Shown here: positions 1 through 9,125 of the stretch, one piece after another
Layout of the letters: each line of letters opens with the position of its first letter
Position numbering within the stretch: position 1 is the first letter of the stretch
Origin: Roseinatronobacter ekhonensis
GTDB lineage: Bacteria; Pseudomonadota; Alphaproteobacteria; Rhodobacterales; Rhodobacteraceae
Direction: 5' to 3'
NCBI RefSeq assembly: GCF_900499075.1
Contig: NZ_UIHC01000022.1
Location: forward strand, 1-53,558
Length of the DNA stretch: 53,558 nt
Translations under genes and position numbers: made by a program
The notes under the pieces: model-generated
The model's database searches: none
Told to the model about the DNA's origin: nothing
What the model saw: the letters and a program-made list of their open reading frames with translations, nothing else

Positions 1-201
1 CTCAATCCAATTGAACGTCTTTGGGCGGTCTTGCACCATTATGTCACCCACAATCGCTACTACCGAAGTCAGAAGCAATTCGCCGACGCCATCCTTGCAT
101 TCATGCGTGAGACCATCCCGCAGGAATGGAAGAAATTCCGCGACAAGGTGTCAGATAACTTCCGCGTCATAACACACGAGAACTTTCGGGTTTTGGAGTA
201 G
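1..201 (+). CDS. IS630-type transposase, C-terminal fragment
   Basis: The reading frame is open from base 1 and stops at a TAG at 199-201. Its first residues, LNPIERLW, match the segment that carries the last acidic residue of the DDE catalytic triad in IS630/Tc1-mariner type transposases. The remaining 58 or so residues are the usual basic and aromatic tail. Only the end of the gene lies in the window, so neither the left end of the element nor the completeness of the protein can be judged. The element abuts the 3' side of polA, about 300 bases away, and the sequence between them is visibly more AT-rich than polA. Assignment to the IS630 family is by motif recognition. Confidence 0.8.
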   Translation, partial: LNPIERLWAVLHHYVTHNRYYRSQKQFADAILAFMRETIPQEWKKFRDKVSDNFRVITHENFRVLE

Positions 202-496
202 AAGAAGTATAGTGTTCTTGCTTGACGAATTTATCTTTTGGCAGGACTAATCCACTACAAATCTCTGGGAGAGTTAAAGCCACCAGCAAACACGGATAAT
301 AGAGCTTTGCGGTTCTCGCACGATGCATATCATTTACTACTGATGACAGCTCACCAGGAAGTATTACGGACATGACATTTTCCTATATGAATATCTTTGC
401 GTTATATTAGTACAGATGTCCTCCGGTATATAATGAGTGTTGGTTAGCTTGATCTCGGGGCAGGCGTTGTCGACTTTTAGGGCTGAGCCAACCCCA
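202..496. other. AT-rich spacer between IS630 fragment and polA; no gene seen
   Basis: This spacer has no reading frame with a convincing start, ribosome binding site or recognisable protein. The right terminal repeat of the IS630-type element should lie just after base 201, but it cannot be fixed without the left end. No T-rich hairpin terminator for polA was recognised. The base composition is lower in GC than the flanking polA gene. Confidence 0.4.
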
Positions 497-3400
497 TCAA
501 TGCGCCTTCGCCCAACTCTCGCCAACCCCCGCATCCACCACCAGGGGCACGTCGAGCGTCACCACGGGGTCAGCCGCCCCTTCCATCACCTCACGCACCA
601 CACCGATCACGTCGTCCACGGCACCGTCTTCCACCTCGAACATCAGTTCGTCATGCACCTGTAGCAGCATCCGCGCGGGCAGCCTCGCTATCGCATCCGG
701 CACCCGCACCATAGCGCGGCGGATGATGTCGGCGGCGGTGCCTTGGATGGGCGCGTTGATCGCGGCGCGTTTGGCAAAGCCTGCCGCTGGCCCTTTGGTG
801 TTGATTTCCGGCGTATGGATGCGCCGCCCGAACAGCGTTTCCACGCGGCCATGCTTTTTGGCGAACTCCACCGTGCTGTCCATATAAGCGCGGATGCCGG
901 GGAAACGTTCGAAATAGCGGTCGATAAAGCCCTGCGCGTCAGAGCGCGGAATGCGCAGGTTGCGCGCCAGCCCAAAGCCCGAAATGCCGTAGATCACCCC
1001 GAAATTGATCGCCTTGGCCTGACGGCGGATGTCCGGCGTCATCTGGTCCATCGGCACGTCGAACATTTCCGACGCGGTCATGGCGTGAATGTCCTGCCCC
1101 TCGCGAAACGCTTGCTTCAAAGCGTCAATGCCCGCGATATGCGCGAGGATGCGGAGTTCGATCTGGCTATAGTCGAGTGCCACCAGCTTGTGCCCCTCTG
1201 CCGCGACAAAGGCCGTGCGGATGCGGCGACCTTCTTCCGACCGGATGGGGATGTTCTGCAAGTTCGGATCGGTCGAGGACAGCCGCCCCGTGACAGCGCC
1301 CGTAATGACATAAGACGTATGCACGCGCCCCGTGTCAGGGTGGATATGGTCTTGCAGCGCGTCCGTGTAGGTGGATTTCAGCTTCGAGAGTTGCCGCCAA
1401 TCCAGCACGCGGGCGGGCAGGTCGTGGCCCTCTGCTGCCAGATCCTCCAGAATATCCGCCCCTGTCGCATAAGCGCCGGTCTTGCCTTTTTTCCCGCCCT
1501 CCAGCGACATCTTGTCGAACAAGATTTCGCCGAGCTGCTTGGGCGATCCGACATTGAACGTCTCGCCCGCAAGCTCGTGGATCTCCGCTTCCAGCCCCGC
1601 CATTTTCTGCGCGAAAGCGTTGGACATACGCGACAGGATATCGCGGTCGACCTTGATGCCGGTGCGCTCCATTGCCGCCAGAACCGGGACAAGCGGGCGT
1701 TCCAGCGTTTCATAGACGCGCGTCACCTGCGCGGCGTGCAGCTTCGGTTTGAAGGTCTGCCACAGACGCAGGGTGATGTCGGCGTCTTCGGCGGCATAGC
1801 GCGTTGCATCGTCTATCGGAACACGGTCAAAGGTGATGGCGGATTTGCCGGTGCCCAGCAGCGTCTTGATGGCGATGGGGGCATGATTCAGGTAGCGGTC
1901 CGACAGCGCATCCATCCCATGCCCGTGCAACCCGCCGTTCAGCGCGTAGCTCATCAGCATGGTGTCATCTATGGGGGTGACGGCTATGCCATAGCCTGCA
2001 AAAATCTTGGCGTCATACTTCATGTTCTGCCCGATTTTCAGAATGCTCGGGTCTTCCAGCAGGGGTTTCAGGGCTGCGAGCGCGTCGGCCATCGGGATTT
2101 GCCCTTCGGTCAGGGCCGGGTCATCGAACAACCCGTCGCCCCCTGCGCGGTGGGCCAGCGGGATATAGGCGGCGTGGCCGGCCTCTATGCACAGCGAGAC
2201 GCCGACCAGATCGGCGCGCATTTCATCCAGCGCGGTGGTTTCCGTGTCGACCGCGACATAGCCACGCGCATAGGCCGCGTCAATCCATGTGCGCAGCGTG
2301 TCCATATCGCGCACGCAGTCATATGTTGCCTGTGCGAAATCAGGCGCCGTTGGTGTCTCGGCTGCGGGCGCGGGCGTAGCCTCTGGCAGCGCCGGGGTTT
2401 CGGCACCAAGGCTGTCTGCAATGCGGCGGGTGAGGGTGCGAAACTCCATCTGGTTCAGAAAGCCCAGCAGCGTGTCGGGTTCTGGTTTGCGCACGGCCAG
2501 ATCGTCCAGCCCGAAGGTAATGGGCGTCGCATCATCCAGTCGCACAAGGGCTTTCGACAGGCGCACGGCCTCTTCGGCTTCGGCAACTTTGGGGGCGATG
2601 GTGCGCAGGACTTTCAGCCGTTCGCGCATGGTGATGAGTTGGGCTGCGGCCTCATTGCCCTGTGCCGCCAGATCGGACAGCTCGGCGGGCGAGAGTTCCG
2701 CGCCGACCTCTGCGCCCGACAGCGCAACGATGGCCGCGGCATCGGCCTTGGACCCCAGCTTGACTTTGCGTTCCAGCTTGCCTTCAATCTCTGACACATA
2801 GCCGTCGATCTGCTCGGCCAGTTCTTTCAGCGCCGCCTCGCGCGTGCCCTCATCGAACAGGCGCTCCACCGGGCCAATGGCTTGCAGCAAAAGCGAGGCT
2901 GTTGCCGCCCCGACCCCGCGCACACCGGGGATGTTGTCGACAGAGTCCCCTGCGATGGCTTGTAGATCGATCATCAAGTCGGGCCCGACCCCGAACCACT
3001 CGACCACGCCTGCCGGGTCCACCAACTGGTCGGGTTTGCCTTGCATGCCGGGGCGGATCATTGACACATTTGCATTCACAAGCTGCGCCAAGTCCTTGTC
3101 GCCGCTGATTATTGTCACCCGCCCGCCCGCTTCTGTGGCCTGCCGCGCCAGCGTGGCGATAATGTCATCGGCCTCATACCCTTCGAGTTCCTCGCAAGCG
3201 ATGTTGAAGGCGCGGGTCGCTTCGCGGGTCAGCGGGATTTGCGGGCGCAGGTCTTCGGGCATGTCAGGGCGGTGGCCCTTGTAGTCGGAATAGAGGTCGT
3301 TGCGGAACGTGTGCGACCCTTTGTCAAAAATCACCGCCGCATGGGTCGGCGCGTCGGGGCCTTGGTTGCCTTCGACATAGCGCCAGAGCATGTTGCAAAA

Positions 3401-3526
3401 CCCGGCGACCGCGCCCACCGGCGCACCATCCGACTTGCGCGACAAGGGCGGCAGCGCGTGATAGGCGCGGAAGATATAGGCAGAGCCGTCAATCAGGTGC
3501 AGGTGGCTGTCCTTGCCGAAAGTCAT
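497..3526 (-). CDS. polA: DNA polymerase I
   Basis: Full-length family A DNA polymerase of about 1009 residues, acting in Okazaki fragment processing and excision repair. Three domains are visible in order. The N-terminal 5'-3' exonuclease carries LIDGSAYIFRAYHAL and YEADDIIATLA. The 3'-5' proofreading domain carries VAVDTETTAL. The polymerase domain carries motif A DYSQIELRILAHI, the O-helix RRQAKAINFGVIYG and motif C LLQVHDELMFEV, so all three activities look intact. I place the start at the ATG at 3526 because a GGAG lies nine bases upstream and the protein then begins MTFGKDSHLHLIDG. An in-frame ATG at 3568 would add 14 unconserved residues. It is divergent from the small secreted protein gene at 3590. 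Confidence 0.97.
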   Translation of the reverse strand: MTFGKDSHLHLIDGSAYIFRAYHALPPLSRKSDGAPVGAVAGFCNMLWRYVEGNQGPDAPTHAAVIFDKGSHTFRNDLYSDYKGHRPDMPEDLRPQIPLTREATRAFNIACEELEGYEADDIIATLARQATEAGGRVTIISGDKDLAQLVNANVSMIRPGMQGKPDQLVDPAGVVEWFGVGPDLMIDLQAIAGDSVDNIPGVRGVGAATASLLLQAIGPVERLFDEGTREAALKELAEQIDGYVSEIEGKLERKVKLGSKADAAAIVALSGAEVGAELSPAELSDLAAQGNEAAAQLITMRERLKVLRTIAPKVAEAEEAVRLSKALVRLDDATPITFGLDDLAVRKPEPDTLLGFLNQMEFRTLTRRIADSLGAETPALPEATPAPAAETPTAPDFAQATYDCVRDMDTLRTWIDAAYARGYVAVDTETTALDEMRADLVGVSLCIEAGHAAYIPLAHRAGGDGLFDDPALTEGQIPMADALAALKPLLEDPSILKIGQNMKYDAKIFAGYGIAVTPIDDTMLMSYALNGGLHGHGMDALSDRYLNHAPIAIKTLLGTGKSAITFDRVPIDDATRYAAEDADITLRLWQTFKPKLHAAQVTRVYETLERPLVPVLAAMERTGIKVDRDILSRMSNAFAQKMAGLEAEIHELAGETFNVGSPKQLGEILFDKMSLEGGKKGKTGAYATGADILEDLAAEGHDLPARVLDWRQLSKLKSTYTDALQDHIHPDTGRVHTSYVITGAVTGRLSSTDPNLQNIPIRSEEGRRIRTAFVAAEGHKLVALDYSQIELRILAHIAGIDALKQAFREGQDIHAMTASEMFDVPMDQMTPDIRRQAKAINFGVIYGISGFGLARNLRIPRSDAQGFIDRYFERFPGIRAYMDSTVEFAKKHGRVETLFGRRIHTPEINTKGPAAGFAKRAAINAPIQGTAADIIRRAMVRVPDAIARLPARMLLQVHDELMFEVEDGAVDDVIGVVREVMEGAADPVVTLDVPLVVDAGVGESWAKAH

Positions 3527-3589
3527 CTTGCGTGGCTCCATGGGTTTGGGCAATTTTGCCCTATTCACTGTTGCTCAAAGGTATTCCAC

Positions 3590-4054
3590 ATGCGCTTGCT
3601 CTATTCAATCGCCGCCGCCGTTCTGAGCGGTCAGACCGCGACCGCGCTGGACCTGCCTGACTGCGCCTTGATCCCTGGCAGCCCTGATAGTTGTAGCCCC
3701 ATCGTGGCCTGCATGCCGGGTGATGATACCTATCTGGTCGGTCGCGCGATTGGCTGGGACGAAGGCACCCTGTCGGGCGTCACGAATGATGGTGTCAGTT
3801 GCATCGGAACATGGCGCGTGACCGGGCTTGGCATTGGGCTCGCGCGCTTTGCTTGCGATGACGGGCTGGAAGGGCGGCTGGCCTATACCTATCAGGATGG
3901 CGAAACCGGCACCGCATCGGGCAGGGGGCTGGTCAGCGGCTTTGGCTGGCTGGAGGCGTGGTCGGGCCACAATATCGAGCAGTTCCTCGACGCGTCAGGC
4001 CGCCACGTGGATGGCGAACTGATGTGCGGCGCGGCACCAATGCTGATCAGCTAG
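3590..4054 (+). CDS. small secreted protein of unknown function
   Basis: A protein of 154 residues with a short basic N-terminus, a hydrophobic stretch and an AxA-type cleavage site (TATA before LDLPDC), consistent with export to the periplasm by Sec. The mature part is rich in Gly, Asp and Cys, with cysteines near the N-terminus, in the middle and at the C-terminus (LMCGAAP), which could form disulfides. I do not recognise a family. The start is the ATG at 3590, preceded by AAAGG. It is divergent from polA, and its end overlaps the convergent membrane protein gene by eight bases. What is seen is a signal peptide and cysteines; no function can be given. Confidence 0.7.
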   Translation: MRLLYSIAAAVLSGQTATALDLPDCALIPGSPDSCSPIVACMPGDDTYLVGRAIGWDEGTLSGVTNDGVSCIGTWRVTGLGIGLARFACDDGLEGRLAYTYQDGETGTASGRGLVSGFGWLEAWSGHNIEQFLDASGRHVDGELMCGAAPMLIS

Positions 4055-4460
4055 GGGCGCCGAACCGGCACTGCATGGCGTCAGAGCGCAGCATATAGGC
4101 TGACAGCGCGATATAAGTGCTGAATTCCACCAACATGATTATAACACCGGTTGTGCCGCCGCCGAATGCGCCGAAATCCGTGACCTCGACAAAACAGAGC
4201 GTTGCCAGAACGGCATACATGGTGATCGTCGCGTGCCGCGTGTGGGGCCAGCGCCGAAGATAGCCGAATAGAAACACCGCCCCTGTCAGCATGATCGCGA
4301 AGAAATGCGCGAATTGCAGGCCGCCGGGAAACTGGCTGTTTTGTAGCCCGATGTTCAGGCTTGGGATTGCGTATTCCAACAGGCCTGGTGCGCCCCAACA
4401 CAGTAGGAAAACCGAAAAGGCCAGAAGCACCTTGGGAAGAAACCGGTCAAGCGTGGTCAA
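4047..4460 (-). CDS. small multi-pass membrane protein, unknown
   Basis: A hydrophobic protein with about four predicted membrane segments: one near FLPKVLLAFSVFLLCWG, one near FAHFFAIMLTGAVFLFGYL, one near ATITMYAVLATLCFVEVTDF and one near TGVIIMLVEFSTYIALSAYML. There is no ATG near the front of the frame. A TTG at 4460 has a GGAG seven bases upstream and is my preferred start; a TTG at 4514 would add 18 residues. No family is recognised. The 3' end overlaps the convergent gene at 3590-4054 by eight bases, and the closest leftward upstream gene is the zinc-finger protein at 4572-4772. Confidence 0.6.
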   Translation of the reverse strand: MTTLDRFLPKVLLAFSVFLLCWGAPGLLEYAIPSLNIGLQNSQFPGGLQFAHFFAIMLTGAVFLFGYLRRWPHTRHATITMYAVLATLCFVEVTDFGAFGGGTTGVIIMLVEFSTYIALSAYMLRSDAMQCRFGAPS

Positions 4461-4571
4461 GAGGAAACTCCAAGCAGTTTGGCCATAAAAGGCAAACTGA
4501 CTCGAAACGGCCAAGCGCCTGTTGCCATTTCAAACCCTGCGTGATGATGCCGACACGGGTTAAGGCCAAGT

Positions 4572-4772
4572 TCAGGCCGCGTCATCCGCGAAATCGGCAT
4601 GGATGAAGCGCTTGTCGCAATAGGGGCATTCGACCACGCCGGTTTCGTGCGACACGGACAGCCAGACGCGCGGATGCCCCAGCGCGCCTTCGCCGCCGTC
4701 GCAGGCCACGCGCATGGCGGTCACGATTTCGGTTTCCGGGGCGTCATGGGCCAAGGGTTTGGGGGCGGTCAT
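4572..4772 (-). CDS. zf-CHCC zinc-finger domain protein
   Basis: A 66-residue protein of the zf-CHCC family, related to the small zinc-binding subunit of mitochondrial complex I (NDUFS6). The zinc ligands visible are a Cys in RVACDGG, a His in LGHPRVWL, and the CPYC pair in [11 protein letters not shown]. The length and the conserved [14 protein letters not shown] tail match the bacterial family. In alphaproteobacteria such proteins are inferred to associate with complex I or its assembly; nothing in the neighbourhood tests this. It is divergent from the ABC ATPase gene at 4878. Confidence 0.85.
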   Translation of the reverse strand: MTAPKPLAHDAPETEIVTAMRVACDGGEGALGHPRVWLSVSHETGVVECPYCDKRFIHADFADDAA

Positions 4773-4877
4773 AGGGGCTGTCCTTGTCGCTGGCGGCGCG
4801 CTGGCCTAGGTATGGCACAAACATAACAAATCGGGCGCGCGCGGCAAGGTGGCTTGCGCTGCGCCGAAGGGGCCAAG

Positions 4878-5807
4878 ATGATGAAACAGGCAATCGAGAT
4901 CAGCAATCTGCGCAAGATTTACGCCGCGCAAAAGGGCGAGGGGCCGAAAACCGCGCTGAACGGTGTGGATCTGAGCATTCCGGCGGGTAGCATTTTCGGT
5001 CTGCTGGGGCCGAACGGGGCCGGGAAATCGACGCTGATCAACATTCTGGCAGGGCTGGTGAACAAGACATCCGGACAGGTCAGCATCTGGGGCTTCGATC
5101 AGGATAAGAACCCGCGCCAGTCGCGGGCGGCTATCGGGGTGATGCCGCAAGAGCTGAATATCGACCCGTTTTTCACCCCGCGCGGCGCGTTGGAGGTGCA
5201 GGCGGGCCTGTATGGTGTGCCGAAATCAGAGCGCCGCACCGATGACATTCTGGAACTGATCGGCCTGTCAGACAAGGCAGAGGCCTATGCGCGCACCCTG
5301 TCGGGGGGGATGCGGCGGCGCTTGTTGCTGGGCAAGGCACTTGTGCACAGCCCCGCAGTGCTGGTGCTGGACGAGCCGACGGCCGGTGTCGATATCGAAT
5401 TGCGCCAGATGTTGTGGGACAATGTGCGCAAGCTGAACGCGCAGGGCATGACCATCATCCTGACCACGCATTACCTGGAAGAGGCCGAGGAGATGTGCGA
5501 CGAGATCGCCATCATCAACCACGGCGAAGTGGTGGTGCGCGACAAGACCGCCGCATTGCTGGGCCAGTTGGACGCAAAGACGCTGGTGCTGACATTGGAA
5601 AGCGACACCGCGCTGGACCTGCCCGAGACAGTCACCCAAGACCGCAAACCCGACGGGCGACTGACGCTGACCTACCGACGCAGCCAGACCAGCGCGGGGC
5701 AGGTTCTGGCGGCTGTGGCGGCAGCGGGGGGCGTTGTGGTCGATGTGTCGTCCGAAGAACCCGACCTTCAGGACGTGTTCTTGTCGCTGACCCGCTCGGC
5801 GGCGTGA
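4878..5807 (+). CDS. ABC transporter ATP-binding protein (drug/polysaccharide-export type)
   Basis: A 309-residue ATPase subunit of an ABC exporter. Visible motifs are Walker A (GPNGAGKST), the signature LSGGMRRRL, Walker B with D-loop (VLVLDEPTAGVD) and the switch histidine in TTHYLEEAEEM. The C-terminal 80 residues resemble the accessory domain found in DrrA/YadG-like ATPases. The start is the ATG at 4878, with GAAGGGG just upstream; a second ATG follows immediately. No permease gene lies beside it: the next gene is convergent and overlaps the 3' end by 40 bases. Substrate is unknown. The partner membrane protein must be encoded elsewhere, or the gene is an orphan. Confidence 0.85.
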   Translation: MMKQAIEISNLRKIYAAQKGEGPKTALNGVDLSIPAGSIFGLLGPNGAGKSTLINILAGLVNKTSGQVSIWGFDQDKNPRQSRAAIGVMPQELNIDPFFTPRGALEVQAGLYGVPKSERRTDDILELIGLSDKAEAYARTLSGGMRRRLLLGKALVHSPAVLVLDEPTAGVDIELRQMLWDNVRKLNAQGMTIILTTHYLEEAEEMCDEIAIINHGEVVVRDKTAALLGQLDAKTLVLTLESDTALDLPETVTQDRKPDGRLTLTYRRSQTSAGQVLAAVAAAGGVVVDVSSEEPDLQDVFLSLTRSAA

Positions 5808-6628
5808 TCCGTGGCCTTTTTGCCTGCCGGACTATCCAGCGAGGGCCGCAAATCCATCCAGCCGCAAACCTGCGCATAGTCGCGCGGGTCGCGCGCGTCG
5901 GGGGCCGCAATCGCAATGCGCTCCTTGCGCGAGCGCCACAGGTGCCAGCGCCATTTATACAGGTCGCGGGCGCTGCGGGTGATTTTCACGACAGGTGTTT
6001 TAAGCGGTAACATGCCCCGCCACTTGCGGGCCATGTAGCGGAACGCAGCCTCGAAACTGCCATCGAGGGTTTCCTTGTAACCATCGTTATGGATCAGCGG
6101 CAGCGCCACGGAATAGGCACCCCGCCCATTTGCGCGCGCCTGACAGACAATGTCGGTGCCATACATGTGCCAGCCGTCCAGTGCTTCATCAAAGCGCAGC
6201 CCCGCGTCACGGCGCATGACGAAGAGCAACTCGTCGAAGGACTGCACCGGCACAGGGGCCATCGGCACCAAACCGGCAATGAACCCGATAGAGCTGGACC
6301 ACACAGGCCCATAGCCGCGCGTATCCATGGCAATCCCGAACGCGCCCAGAAGCGCCCAGTCGGGATCAATCGCCTCTACCTCGGCAATACGCTGGCGCAG
6401 CAGGTCGTCCCAACCCAGCGGCAAATACACATCATGGTGCAGAAAGACCACGATGTCGGCATCGGTCCGGTCCAGCCCGCCATTATAGGCGCGCGCCGCG
6501 GATTTAGCGTTTTCAACCACCTCCAGCGAGTAGTCCCCCGATGCGATCAACGGGGATCGTAGCAGGTTATCCTGCAAAATCCGTGGGTTGTTGGACGCGC
6601 AGACAAAGGCGATATCGGGCTTGGGCAT
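5768..6628 (-). CDS. glycosyltransferase-like protein (GT-A fold)
   Basis: A 286-residue protein resembling family 2-type glycosyltransferases. The N-terminus PDIAFVCASNNPRILQDNL and the segment ADIVVFLHHDVYLPLGWDD fit a nucleotide-sugar binding fold, with HHDVY in the place of the usual DxD metal-binding motif. Further conserved-looking positions are DGWHMYGTDIVCQA and LIHNDGYKETL. No membrane segment is seen, so it is probably cytoplasmic or peripheral. The 3' end overlaps the convergent ABC ATPase gene by 40 bases. The upstream corC-like gene ends three bases before this gene begins, so both may be transcribed together. Donor and acceptor are unknown. Confidence 0.75.
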   Translation of the reverse strand: MPKPDIAFVCASNNPRILQDNLLRSPLIASGDYSLEVVENAKSAARAYNGGLDRTDADIVVFLHHDVYLPLGWDDLLRQRIAEVEAIDPDWALLGAFGIAMDTRGYGPVWSSSIGFIAGLVPMAPVPVQSFDELLFVMRRDAGLRFDEALDGWHMYGTDIVCQARANGRGAYSVALPLIHNDGYKETLDGSFEAAFRYMARKWRGMLPLKTPVVKITRSARDLYKWRWHLWRSRKERIAIAAPDARDPRDYAQVCGWMDLRPSLDSPAGKKATDHAAERVSDKNTS

Positions 6629-6631
6629 CGC

Positions 6632-7966
6632 TTACTCGGCCTTTTCCAGTTTTTGTCTGCGGATGCTCAGCCGTGTGATGCGGTTATCCACCCGCTCCAG
6701 CACCGTGAAGCGAAAGCCGTGGAACACAAAGCTCTGGCCTTCCTCTGGAATGGTCTGCGCTTCGTGGATTACCAAACCGGCCACGGTCACAGCTTCCTCG
6801 TCGGGCAAGGACCAATCGGCGGCGCGGTTCAGGTCACGAATGGTCATCGACCCTTCGACCAACACCTCACCGCTTTCCAAATGCACCAGTTCCGGGTCGG
6901 CGGGGACGTCGTATTCATCCTCGATCTCGCCGACAATCTCTTCCAGAATATCCTCTAGCGTTATCAAGCCGTGAAGTGCGCCGTATTCATCCACCACCAG
7001 CGCGAAATGCCGCTTCTGGCGCAGGAATTCGCGCATCTGTTCATCCAGCGGGGTGGTTTCGGGCACGAAATACGGCGACCGCAGCAGCTTGGTCAGGTCC
7101 AGCTTGCTAGTAGCGTCGTAATCGCCGCCGGCCGCGCCGACCAGCGCGTGCATCTCGCGCACAAGGTCGCGCACATACAGAATACCGATTATGTTCTCTG
7201 GGTCTTCGCGGTAGACAGGCAGACGCGAATGCGGCGCGTTGATGCAATGCGCGATGATGTCGCGAATTGGCTGGTCCGCGTCGACCACGTCAATCTGGCT
7301 GCGATGGCGCATGATCTCTTCCACCGTGCGCTCTGACAGGTCCAGCGCGCCCAGCAGGCGGTCGCGGTCCTCTTTCTCGACAGAGCCGGTGGAATGCCCC
7401 AAGGCCAGCGTGCCTGCAATTTCGTCATGCACCGACATGATGTGGCTGTCGGGGTCGATATCGACCCCGAACAGGGCCAGCACCCGCCGCACGACAAAGC
7501 GCACAACCGCAACCACGGGCGAGAATACCGCCACGATGATGCGCAAAGGCGCAGCAACTTTCAGGGCGGCGCGTTCGGGGTTGGAGATGGCATAGGTCTT
7601 GGGCAACACTTCGGCAAAGACCAGCACCAGCAGGGTCATCACCAATGTGGCCAGCGCCACGCCGCTATCGCCGAACAACCGTGTGAACAGCGCGGTCGCC
7701 AACGAAGCGGCCAGAATATTGACCATGTTGTTGCCCAGCAAGATCGCGCCGATCATGCGCTCGCTATCCTCTGTCAGGATCAGCGCGCTGTCTGCGCCGC
7801 GCTCGCCCTTGTCGGCCTGCGATTTCAGCTTACCGCGGCTGGATGCCGTCAGCGCTGTTTCCGACCCTGAAAACAGGCCCGATATGACCAGCAGGCATAG
7901 AATTCCGCCTGTGGTTAACCAAAAGGCCGTGTCCAGATTGGCGGCCAGATTTTCCATGTATCTCAC
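6632..7966 (-). CDS. CorC/HlyC family membrane protein with CBS pair
   Basis: A 444-residue protein of the DUF21-CBS-CorC architecture. The N-terminal third has several hydrophobic helices (around FWLTTGGILCLLVISGLFSGSE and LATLVMTLLVLVFAEVLPKT), the middle carries two CBS motifs (around HSRLPVYREDPENIIGILYV and HFALVVDEYGALHGLITLED), and the end is the CorC_HlyC domain. The family is linked to magnesium and cobalt efflux; older annotations call it hemolysin. The start may be the GTG at 7966 or the ATG at 7957 (MENLAANLDT), and the sequence does not decide between them. The gene is divergent from prfA. The downstream glycosyltransferase starts within four bases of its stop. Confidence 0.9.
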   Translation of the reverse strand: MRYMENLAANLDTAFWLTTGGILCLLVISGLFSGSETALTASSRGKLKSQADKGERGADSALILTEDSERMIGAILLGNNMVNILAASLATALFTRLFGDSGVALATLVMTLLVLVFAEVLPKTYAISNPERAALKVAAPLRIIVAVFSPVVAVVRFVVRRVLALFGVDIDPDSHIMSVHDEIAGTLALGHSTGSVEKEDRDRLLGALDLSERTVEEIMRHRSQIDVVDADQPIRDIIAHCINAPHSRLPVYREDPENIIGILYVRDLVREMHALVGAAGGDYDATSKLDLTKLLRSPYFVPETTPLDEQMREFLRQKRHFALVVDEYGALHGLITLEDILEEIVGEIEDEYDVPADPELVHLESGEVLVEGSMTIRDLNRAADWSLPDEEAVTVAGLVIHEAQTIPEEGQSFVFHGFRFTVLERVDNRITRLSIRRQKLEKAE

Positions 7967-8069
7967 GAAGGTTGCTGCAACTCGGTCCTATTTAAGGGCT
8001 TCAAGGGCGCGCGTAAAGATGCGGTCGCGGGCTTGACCGCGCAGCGGCTTGCGGTCATGTGCCATAGCC

Positions 8070-9125
8070 ATGTTCGCACAAGACGCTCTGGACCAGATCC
8101 TGCAACGATTCGAGTACCTCGAAGCCCGTCTGATGGAGGGGGCCTCGGGGGCGGATATGGTGCAGCTTTCGCGCGATTATGCCGAATTGAAACCGGTGGT
8201 GACACAGATCATGGCCTATCGGCAGGCGCTGCGCGACCGCGAAGAGGCACTTGCCTTGCGCGACCAGCCCGACATGCGCGAACTGGCCGACGAAGAACTG
8301 ACCCGTCTTGACAGCGAATTGCCCGCGTTTGAACAAGCCTTGCGGCTCGCGCTCTTGCCGCGTGACAGTGCCGATGCAAAACCGGCCCTGATCGAATTGC
8401 GTCCCGGCACAGGGGGCGAGGAAGCCTCGCTTTTTGCCGCCGACCTGCTGCGGATGTATCAGCGCTATGCAGAGGCGCGCGGCTGGCAGGTGCAGACCAT
8501 CAGCTACTCGGAAACCGAACTTGGCGGGCTGCGCGAAGCGGTGATCCGTGTTGCGGGCGAGGGGGTGTTTGCGCGGCTGAAATTTGAATCCGGTGTGCAC
8601 CGGGTGCAGCGTGTGCCGGTCACGGAATCGGGCGGGCGCATCCACACATCCGCCGCGACCGTCGCCGTGCTGCCCGAAGCCGCAGAGGTCGAGATCGACA
8701 TTCCTGCAGGCGATATCCGCATCGACACGATGCGCGCATCGGGCGCGGGCGGGCAGCATGTGAACACCACCGATTCGGCGGTGCGGATTACGCATATTCC
8801 AAGCGGGATCGTCGTCACCTCTGCCGAGAAATCGCAGCATCAGAACCGCGCCATTGCCATGCAGGTGCTGCGCGCCAAGCTTTTCGACATGGAGCGCCAG
8901 AGGGCTGACGCAGAGCGCGCCGATGCGCGGCGCAGCCAGGTCGGCAGCGGCGACCGGTCCGAGCGGATCCGCACCTACAATTTCCCGCAAGGGCGCATGA
9001 CCGACCACCGTATCAACTTGACGCTGTACAAGCTGGACGCGGTCATGGCGGGCGATCTGGACGAGGTGATCGACGCATTGATAGAGGCCGACCAAACCGC
9101 CAAACTGGCGGCGATGGACGGCTGA
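8070..9125 (+). CDS. prfA: peptide chain release factor 1
   Basis: A 351-residue class I release factor that reads UAA and UAG and triggers peptide release. The GGQ motif lies at residues 227-229 within [15 protein letters not shown]. The tripeptide anticodon region reads PVT (in [15 protein letters not shown]), the PxT form that distinguishes RF1 from the SPF form of RF2. Length and full collinearity match the family. The ATG at 8070 gives the family N-terminus. The stop codon overlaps the start of prmC by one base (TGATG), so the release factor is translationally coupled to the methyltransferase that modifies its GGQ glutamine. Confidence 0.97.
   Translation: MFAQDALDQILQRFEYLEARLMEGASGADMVQLSRDYAELKPVVTQIMAYRQALRDREEALALRDQPDMRELADEELTRLDSELPAFEQALRLALLPRDSADAKPALIELRPGTGGEEASLFAADLLRMYQRYAEARGWQVQTISYSETELGGLREAVIRVAGEGVFARLKFESGVHRVQRVPVTESGGRIHTSAATVAVLPEAAEVEIDIPAGDIRIDTMRASGAGGQHVNTTDSAVRITHIPSGIVVTSAEKSQHQNRAIAMQVLRAKLFDMERQRADAERADARRSQVGSGDRSERIRTYNFPQGRMTDHRINLTLYKLDAVMAGDLDEVIDALIEADQTAKLAAMDG

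Noticed and set aside
167-373. Leftward frame of 68 codons between the IS630 fragment and polA
   Set aside because: No binding site, no family, and it overlaps the transposase tail.
743-2794. Long rightward open frame of 683 codons inside polA
   Set aside because: It is the antisense shadow of polA, with His/Arg/Gln-rich composition typical of reversed GC-rich codons and no known domain.
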